A stretch of DNA of 30,086 bases, from assembly GCA_902472795.1 (NCBI GenBank), contig CABROZ010000014.1, forward strand, positions 1-30,086, in the 5' to 3' direction. Each line of letters starts with the position of its first letter. Position 1 is the stretch's first letter. Below are positions 24,673-30,086 of the stretch, in pieces. The translations under genes were made by a program, and so were the position numbers. The stretch is from an uncultured Bacteroides sp. GTDB taxonomy: Bacteria > Bacteroidota > Bacteroidia > Bacteroidales > Bacteroidaceae. The notes under the pieces are model-generated. The model saw nothing but the letters and a program-made list of their open reading frames with translations. It was not told where the DNA came from and searched no databases.

Positions 24673-24717
24673 ACTTTGTAGTGATTCAGCCTAAAGAACG
24701 GTATCAGGCTACAAAGT
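24673..24717. promoter_or_regulatory. interrupted inverted repeat after the HTCS gene
   Basis: ACTTTGTAG (24673-24681) pairs perfectly with CTACAAAGT (24709-24717). AGCCT (24688-24692) can alternatively pair with AGGCT (24706-24710), which shares bases with the outer stem. The full right arm is the complement of the left arm with a 7-nt interruption. No T run follows, so it may be a weak HTCS terminator or a regulatory element of susC2. Confidence 0.45.
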
Positions 24718-24720
24718 AAC

Positions 24721-24796
24721 GCCAAAAAGGTCGAAAAACAGCCAGAAAAGGTCGAAAAAACATCAATCACCCTTTTCCGGCAGTTATTCGACCTTT
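24721..24796 (+). promoter_or_regulatory. candidate HTCS operator: two direct and one inverted copy of AAAGGTCGAA
   Basis: GCCAAAAAGGTCGAAAAACA (24721-24740) is followed directly by a near copy starting GCCAGAAAAGGTCG (24741-24762). The cores AAGGTCGA begin at 24727 and 24748, exactly 21 bp or two helical turns apart. A third core lies inverted, TTCGACCTTT at 24787-24796, in the place where a -33 element would be for the -7 box at 24814. Two half-sites 21 bp apart are typical of AraC-family activators, the DNA-binding type at the C-terminus of the adjacent HTCS. Confidence 0.65.
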
Positions 24797-24813
24797 CATT
24801 TTGCTCATTAATA

Positions 24814-24821
24814 TACTTTTG
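24814..24821 (+). promoter_or_regulatory. -7 element of the susC2 promoter
   Basis: TACTTTTG matches TAnnTTTG. No TTTG lies 19-21 bp upstream; the inverted operator copy occupies that place, consistent with activator-dependent transcription. The predicted start near 24828 places the first usable ATG at 24858. Confidence 0.65.
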
Positions 24822-24857
24822 CGGCAACAATTCATTTTAATCTTAAAAAACAATATT

Positions 24858-27800
24858 ATGAACAGTAAAATTCTAACCGAAAGCAGAGCCTTAGGATTAT
24901 TACTATTAGCGCTTTGCTTCTTCATCTCCCCGATGAACCTGTTTGCAAGTACCCAACAATCCGGCACCTATCGTGTGACAGGTACGGTGAAAGATGCTAC
25001 CGGCGAGACAGTCATTGGTGCCAGTATCTTGGAAAAAGGTACAAACAATGGCATTATCACCGACATGGACGGTAATTTCAGCCTTTCCGTCACACCCAAT
25101 TCTACATTGGTCATCTCCTTCATCGGATACGCCACACAAGAGTTCAAAATCGAACGCAACAACATGCAACTGAACGTAACGCTGAAAGAAGACAGCAAAC
25201 TGATTGACGAAGTAGTGGTAGTAGGCTACGGCGTACAAAAGAAAGAAAACCTGACCGGTTCCGTTTCCGCCGTCAACTTCGACGATGTGGCCAATATGCC
25301 GGTTGCCAACACCGCCAACATGCTGCAAGGCCGGTTGCCGGGCGTAATGCTTACCGGAAACGGAGCACAGGCCGGTAAAGACAATCCGGAGATCCGTGTA
25401 CGTGGTGTCGGCACCTTGGGCGATGCCAGCAAGAACAATCCGATGGTACTGATTGACGGAGTTGAAAGTTCCATCAGCCAGATTTCCGAACTGGCACCGG
25501 AAGATATCCAAAGCGTATCCGTACTAAAGGATGCAGCCTCCGGAGCCATCTACGGTGTACGTGCAGCCAACGGCGTCATCCTGATTACAACCAAACGGGG
25601 CGAAGAACAAAAGCCTACCATCAGCTATTCCGGAAGCATCGCCCTCCAACAGGCTACCGTATTGCCCGACTACGTGAATTCTTACGAATGGGCCAAAATG
25701 TACAACGAATGCAACCCCGGCAAAGCCTATACGCCCGAAATGCTCGAAGCACTGCGAACCGGTTCCGACCCCGACCACTTTGCCAATACCGACTGGGCAG
25801 GAGAAATGTTCCGTACCGCTCCCATGCATCAGCATCACCTGTCCGTATCCGGCGGTAGCAAAAACGTGCACTATATGTTCTCTACCCAATACTTCAAACA
25901 AGAAGGTATTCTGAAAAACACAGCCAACCAACGATTCAACTTCCGCTCGAACATCGATGCACAACTGGGCATTGTAAAGATTGGCTTGAACCTTTCGGGC
26001 AGCCGCCAGAGCATTGACGAGCCGGGCACACCTGTCACAGGCGATGGCTTAATGAGATATCTTACTTGGTATACACGCCCCACAGTACCCGTACAATACG
26101 CCAACGGACACTATGGTTATGTTGACGGCAACTCGACCATCGGTCAATCCGTATTCAAGAACCCCATCTACGCTTTGAACAATGGTTACAAGGACAACAA
26201 GAACTACCGCTTCGACGGCAAATTCTTCGGCGAGATCGACCTCTTCAAAGGCTTGAAATTCCGTTCCAGCTTAGCTTACAAATTCTATATGAACGACGTG
26301 ACCACCTTCAACCCACGTAGCCTTGCCCGTTACAACGCCGAAGGTGAGGAACTGGCTCCTGCCGGTACCCAGAACACATTGACCGATTACCACTATTTAG
26401 AAACCAGCTACATCAACGAAAACATTCTAACCTACAACAATACTTTCGGCAAGCACGAAATCGGTGTATTGCTGGGACACTCTATCCAGGGCACACGCTG
26501 GGACAAGATGCAAGGAAGCAAGCAAGGATTTCCCACTGACAACATCTACGAAATGGACGGTGGTACACAAAACGACAAGGTAACCGGTTCTGCCGAAGAA
26601 ACTGCCCTGCAATCGTTCTTCGGACGCCTCAACTACAACTACGACGGACGCTACCTGTTCGAAATCAATGTCCGCCACGACGGTTCTTCGCGCATGCCCA
26701 AGGCCAATCGTTACGCTACTTTCCCTTCATTCTCGGGTGCATGGCTCATCTCGAACGAAAGCTTCATGCAGGACATCAACTGGCTGAGCTCCCTGAAACT
26801 GCGTGCCAGCTGGGGTAAATTGGGTAACCAGGAAATCGGAAACTATGCCTACACCTCTACCCTCTCGGCACAAGGCAGCTACTACTTCGGCGATACGAAA
26901 TATGTAGGTATGAAGACTTCGAAAATAGCCAACGAAAACATCAAGTGGGAAACCACCACCATCACCGACTTCGGCCTTGATGCATCATTCTGGCAAAACC
27001 GCATCAACATCGTATTCGACTGGTACGACAAGACCACATCCGACATCCTGCTGCAACTGCCTATGCCGGGCATTTTCCTCGGCTCGCTGGCTGCCCCTTA
27101 CCAGAATGCCGGAAAGGTACGCAACCGCGGATGGGAATTTGCCGCCAACTATTATGACCAGAAAGGCGACTGGAGCTGGCAGGCAGGCTTCTCACTGGCA
27201 GGCGTAAAGAACGAAATCCTGAACATGAACGGATTAGAAAGCATCAGCGGAAGCACCATCAACCGCGAAGGCGAAGCCATCGGTTCCTACTATGCATGGA
27301 AAGCCATCGGCATCTACCGCACCGAAGCTGACCTGAACCGTACCAATTCGAAAGGTGAAGTCATCAAGCAGAACGGGCAGGCTCCGCAATTGGGCGACAT
27401 CATGTACGAGGACTTCAACGATGACGGCGACATCAACGACGCCGACCGTCAGGTCATCGGTAATCCCTTCCCGAAACTGCAATACTCCTTCAACTTGGGT
27501 TTCACCTACAAGAATCTGGATGTAACAACCTTCTGGCAAGGTATTGCCGGCCTGAACCGCTTCAACTGGGACGAAACCACCATCTCGAACGGTGGTAACA
27601 AGACTTCACGCTGGCTCGACCGCTGGTCGCCCGAAAACCCCAATGGAAGCATGCCGCGCATGGGCGGAACCATCAACAACACGATGTCCTCCTTCTGGCT
27701 GACCAAAGGTGACTACCTGCGCCTGAAGAACATCGAAATCGGCTATACCTTCAGAAAAGAAGCCTGGATGAACAAAATCGGCGTACAAAGCCTGCGTCTC

Positions 27801-27935
27801 TACTTAGCCGGTACCAACCTGCTGACCTTCACTTCGCTGGACGACTACGATCCTGAAAAGCAAAGCGGAGACACTCGCAACGACGTTCACCCCAACACCA
27901 AGACTTACTCATTCGGTATTAATGTTAAATTCTAA
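24858..27935 (+). CDS. SusC/RagA-family TonB-dependent outer-membrane transporter (PUL2)
   Basis: The ATG at 24858 gives 1025 aa. The frame is open to 24801, but that ATG precedes the predicted transcription start and would bury the signal peptide. The order is a signal peptide (about 1-30, ending NLFA), a carboxypeptidase-D-like domain (about 38-112, DMDGNFSLSV and ISFIGYATQEF), the TonB box EVVVVGYG (118-125), a plug (IYGVRAANGVILITTKRG) and a beta barrel. It should import the PUL2 oligosaccharide together with the SusD encoded 15 bp downstream. It is only generally similar to the PUL1 SusC, so the two loci are not recent duplicates. It is expected to be activated by the HTCS encoded upstream. 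Confidence 0.95.
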   Translation: MNSKILTESRALGLLLLALCFFISPMNLFASTQQSGTYRVTGTVKDATGETVIGASILEKGTNNGIITDMDGNFSLSVTPNSTLVISFIGYATQEFKIERNNMQLNVTLKEDSKLIDEVVVVGYGVQKKENLTGSVSAVNFDDVANMPVANTANMLQGRLPGVMLTGNGAQAGKDNPEIRVRGVGTLGDASKNNPMVLIDGVESSISQISELAPEDIQSVSVLKDAASGAIYGVRAANGVILITTKRGEEQKPTISYSGSIALQQATVLPDYVNSYEWAKMYNECNPGKAYTPEMLEALRTGSDPDHFANTDWAGEMFRTAPMHQHHLSVSGGSKNVHYMFSTQYFKQEGILKNTANQRFNFRSNIDAQLGIVKIGLNLSGSRQSIDEPGTPVTGDGLMRYLTWYTRPTVPVQYANGHYGYVDGNSTIGQSVFKNPIYALNNGYKDNKNYRFDGKFFGEIDLFKGLKFRSSLAYKFYMNDVTTFNPRSLARYNAEGEELAPAGTQNTLTDYHYLETSYINENILTYNNTFGKHEIGVLLGHSIQGTRWDKMQGSKQGFPTDNIYEMDGGTQNDKVTGSAEETALQSFFGRLNYNYDGRYLFEINVRHDGSSRMPKANRYATFPSFSGAWLISNESFMQDINWLSSLKLRASWGKLGNQEIGNYAYTSTLSAQGSYYFGDTKYVGMKTSKIANENIKWETTTITDFGLDASFWQNRINIVFDWYDKTTSDILLQLPMPGIFLGSLAAPYQNAGKVRNRGWEFAANYYDQKGDWSWQAGFSLAGVKNEILNMNGLESISGSTINREGEAIGSYYAWKAIGIYRTEADLNRTNSKGEVIKQNGQAPQLGDIMYEDFNDDGDINDADRQVIGNPFPKLQYSFNLGFTYKNLDVTTFWQGIAGLNRFNWDETTISNGGNKTSRWLDRWSPENPNGSMPRMGGTINNTMSSFWLTKGDYLRLKNIEIGYTFRKEAWMNKIGVQSLRLYLAGTNLLTFTSLDDYDPEKQSGDTRNDVHPNTKTYSFGINVKF

Positions 27936-27950
27936 AACTATTTGAGCACC

Positions 27951-29540
27951 ATGAAACTAATTAATAAATACATAAGCCTGGCACTCCTTTCCGGTGCCAT
28001 GATGAGTTCCTGTTCAGACAGCTTCCTGCAGAAGGACTCACTGACCGAATCGTCCTCTTCTACCTTCTGGCAGACCTCCAACGACGCCATGATGGCTTTG
28101 GCCGCCTGCTACGACGCCCTCCAGAGCAACCAGCTCTACAACTCCGACCAATACACCTTCGGGCCGCTCTATATGGAATGCGTCAGCGACAACGGCGGAC
28201 ACTTCAACTGGAGCGGATGGATCGAAGGCTACGACGTGGCCATGGGCATCCAAAACCCCAGTTCATGGGTATTCAGTGACTACTGGAAGGCGAATTACGA
28301 AGTCATCAGCCGTTGCAATGCCCTGATTGCCAATATCGACCGCGTAGAAATGAGCGAAACGGAAAAGGCACGCTACAAAGCAGAAGCTACCGTACTCCGC
28401 GCTCTTATCTACACCAACCTGACCATGACCTATCAGGACGTGCCCTACCTGACCGAACCTCTGACCCTCGAAAGCCCCAGCAAGGAAAAGAGCAAACGGG
28501 CCGACATCGTCAACAACGTCATTGCCGACCTGAAAGCCTGCGTCAACAGCCTGCCCGAAAAAGCCGACTTGGGTCGCCTGACACGCGGTGCCGGATACGC
28601 TATCCTCGGCCGTCTGGCCCTTTACAACGAAAAGTGGGACGAAGCCATCAACGCCTATCGCGAAGTGATGAAGCTGGGCTACAGCCTGCACCCGAAGTAC
28701 AGCGAACTGTTTACCCTGGCCGGACAGACTTCGCCCGAAATCATCTTCTCCGTACGCTATGAAGGACCGGGTATGAGCGAAGGAGCTTCGTTCAACGCCC
28801 ACTGGAATACACCCGGTGAATTCATCAACGGCACCATCGATCTGGCCGACGACTATTACCTGACCGACGGAAAGAAGACAACCGATACGAACTATGGCGA
28901 AATGAAAGACGGAAAACTGGACGTAAGCAAACCCAATGCCGCACATTGGGAGAACCGCGACCCACGTCTCTATGCCACCCTCTTCGTGCCCGGCATGAAG
29001 TGGAACGGTAAAGGTGGCGAAGACGCATGGTACGGAGGTGCAGCCGCTTCCCTCTCGACCGTATATGTCATGAAGTATTTCGACCCGACCGACACCAGCA
29101 ACTCGTGGGACAACGGGCAGGACTTCTACGTAGTACGCTATGCCGAAGTACTGCTCTCGCTGGCCGAAGCACTGGTACAGAAGGGTGGATATGACGATGC
29201 CGAAGTACGCGGCCTCATCGACCAGGTGCGCCAGCGCGGCGACGTAAACATGCCGAAGGTAGAAGCTGTGGAAGGAACCGGCCTCAGCAAGGAGGCAATG
29301 CTGGAAGTCATCAGGCACGAACGCCGCGTCGAACTGGCTTTCGAAGGGCTGCGCCTGTTCGACGTCTATCGTTGGAAGATGCTCGACAAGGCAGTAGCCA
29401 ACATCGAAAAGGAGCGCACCACACTGGGACTGGCCTACGAACCGCGCCAATACAACGGCGAACGCGACTATGTATGGCCCATTCCTACCGCCGAACTCGA
29501 CTCCAATGACCTGCTCGAACAACACGAGCTCTGGAAATAA
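27951..29540 (+). CDS. SusD/RagB-family surface glycan-binding lipoprotein (PUL2)
   Basis: The ATG at 27951 gives 529 aa with lipoprotein signal MKLINKYISLALLSGAMMSSC, with the lipidated Cys at residue 21, followed by SDSFLQKD. A TTG three codons upstream is an unnecessary alternative. Family blocks are clear: SRCNALIANID, VLRALIYTNLTMTYQDVPYLTEP, LLSLAEALVQKGG, RHERRVELAFEGLRLFDVYRWKML and VWPIPTAELDSN. It is the surface binding lid of the SusC encoded 15 bp upstream. A strong hairpin follows the gene, before the next PUL2 gene. Confidence 0.95.
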   Translation: MKLINKYISLALLSGAMMSSCSDSFLQKDSLTESSSSTFWQTSNDAMMALAACYDALQSNQLYNSDQYTFGPLYMECVSDNGGHFNWSGWIEGYDVAMGIQNPSSWVFSDYWKANYEVISRCNALIANIDRVEMSETEKARYKAEATVLRALIYTNLTMTYQDVPYLTEPLTLESPSKEKSKRADIVNNVIADLKACVNSLPEKADLGRLTRGAGYAILGRLALYNEKWDEAINAYREVMKLGYSLHPKYSELFTLAGQTSPEIIFSVRYEGPGMSEGASFNAHWNTPGEFINGTIDLADDYYLTDGKKTTDTNYGEMKDGKLDVSKPNAAHWENRDPRLYATLFVPGMKWNGKGGEDAWYGGAAASLSTVYVMKYFDPTDTSNSWDNGQDFYVVRYAEVLLSLAEALVQKGGYDDAEVRGLIDQVRQRGDVNMPKVEAVEGTGLSKEAMLEVIRHERRVELAFEGLRLFDVYRWKMLDKAVANIEKERTTLGLAYEPRQYNGERDYVWPIPTAELDSNDLLEQHELWK

Positions 29541-29566
29541 CACTTTTCAGTTATCAATAGGCAAGT

Positions 29567-29613
29567 AAAGGATGGCCGGGCTACAAATATCCAGAAGGCC
29601 CGAGCCATCCTTT
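29567..29613 (+). terminator. hairpin after susD2, possible partial terminator
   Basis: AAAGGATGGCCGGGC (29567-29581) pairs with GCCCGAGCCATCCTTT (29598-29613), a stem of 15 bp with a single bulged A. Only TTTCAG follows on the 3' side, so termination would be partial. Such a hairpin can protect the susCD message and lower expression of the next gene. Confidence 0.6.
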
Positions 29614-29640
29614 CAGCATTGTTACAACAACAGATTACAT

Positions 29641-30086
29641 ATGAAAAAAACTACAATTTCCTCCCAACGTCACAGGCTACCGCTCGTAGCAGGCCTGCTC
29701 ATGCTGGCAACCTGCTTATGCGGAGGAATGCAACTGGCATCATGCTCAGCCGACAGGCCCGTAGCCTACTACATCGACCCCGTCGCCGGCAACGACGCCA
29801 ACTCCGGCCGCTCGCCGCAAGAGGCCTGGCAGACGCTGGAAAAAGCCAATGCAGTCAGCCTCATGCCCGGCGAACAACTGCTGCTGAAGCGGGGCACCAC
29901 CCTGAACGGACAGTTGGAAATCTCGGCTAAGGGCACTGCCGGACGCCTCGTCACCGTCGGTGCCTATGGCCCGAACACACTGCCCAAGCCCTGCATCGTA
30001 GGCGACGACACCTCCCTCTATGCCGTACGCATATTCAATTCGGAATACCTCACCCTGCGCGACCTCGAAATCGTGAACACCGGCAA
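29641..30086 (+). CDS. lipoprotein with parallel beta-helix-type N-terminus (partial, runs off the window)
   Basis: From ATG 29641 the frame stays open to the edge (148 codons). The product starts with a long basic n-region and hydrophobic core, then LASC with lipidated Cys35, so it is a lipoprotein. The mature start YYIDPVAGNDANSGRSPQEA, followed by WQTLEKAN, then PGEQLLLKRGTTLNGQLEI and LTLRDLEIVNTG, is the pattern that opens right-handed parallel beta-helix proteins such as pectate-lyase-like and DUF1565-like carbohydrate-active enzymes. It lies 100 bp after susD2 behind a hairpin, so it is probably the first enzyme or binding protein of PUL2. Catalytic residues would be beyond the window; lyase, hydrolase or binding function is not decided. 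Confidence 0.8.
   Translation, partial: MKKTTISSQRHRLPLVAGLLMLATCLCGGMQLASCSADRPVAYYIDPVAGNDANSGRSPQEAWQTLEKANAVSLMPGEQLLLKRGTTLNGQLEISAKGTAGRLVTVGAYGPNTLPKPCIVGDDTSLYAVRIFNSEYLTLRDLEIVNTG

Noticed and set aside
24801..24857. Earlier start for the PUL2 SusC
   Set aside because: The ATG lies upstream of the predicted -7 element at 24814-24821, and the 24858 start gives a proper signal peptide.
28263..29543. 426-aa minus-strand frame opposite susD2
   Set aside because: It is a long antisense frame caused by codon bias on the other strand; the plus-strand SusD has clear family motifs.

Overview
The window is chromosomal DNA from a gut-type member of the Bacteroidota, most likely Bacteroides sensu lato. 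The evidence is two SusC/SusD pairs, a hybrid two-component system regulator (HTCS) with 14 propeller blades, Bacteroidota-type promoters (TTTG, 19 bp, TAnnTTTG), AT-rich leaders without strong Shine-Dalgarno sites, and typical Bacteroides versions of core genes. I did not assign a species.

Layout. (A) 1-1922: the 3' end of a malic-enzyme-like gene, a previously uncalled 58-aa two-helix membrane protein overlapping its stop by 4 nt, a strong terminator, and gdhA with its own promoter and terminator. (B) 2036-9198: polysaccharide utilisation locus 1 (PUL1): susC, susD, an inner-membrane MFS sugar transporter and a PfkB-family fructokinase. The last two genes suggest fructan or fructo-oligosaccharide use, but no glycoside hydrolase or dedicated sensor lies in the window. 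(C) 9322-10584: a COG0523/CobW GTPase with a very His-rich metal-binding loop. (D) 10585-11067: a convergent intergenic region with a terminator on each side and, between them, five exact-length 22-nt tandem repeats. (E) 11068-13459, minus strand: yicC, gmk, a small two-helix membrane protein coupled to gmk by an ATGA overlap, and nadD. (F) 13553-20332, plus strand: tsaB, a DUF4290 gene, murA, rimM, an M23 peptidase, dxr and rseP, which read like one long run of tRNA modification, envelope and isoprenoid genes. MurA has Asp where fosfomycin-sensitive enzymes have Cys. (G) 20494-30086: PUL2, with an HTCS, susC, susD and the start of a lipoprotein with a parallel beta-helix-type N-terminus that runs off the window.

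How they work together. Each SusC/SusD pair should import oligosaccharides across the outer membrane. In PUL1 the sugar released would enter through the MFS permease and be phosphorylated by the kinase. In PUL2 the HTCS should sense a periplasmic oligosaccharide and activate susC2. The 212 bp between HTCS and susC2 holds a two-turn-spaced direct repeat plus an inverted copy next to a promoter with no -33 element, which is the expected layout for an AraC-type activator site. The most unusual non-coding elements are the 22-nt array (10790-10899), this candidate operator (24721-24796) and the inverted repeat upstream of susC1 (2036-2072). I saw no tRNA, rRNA, CRISPR array, insertion sequence or prophage gene.
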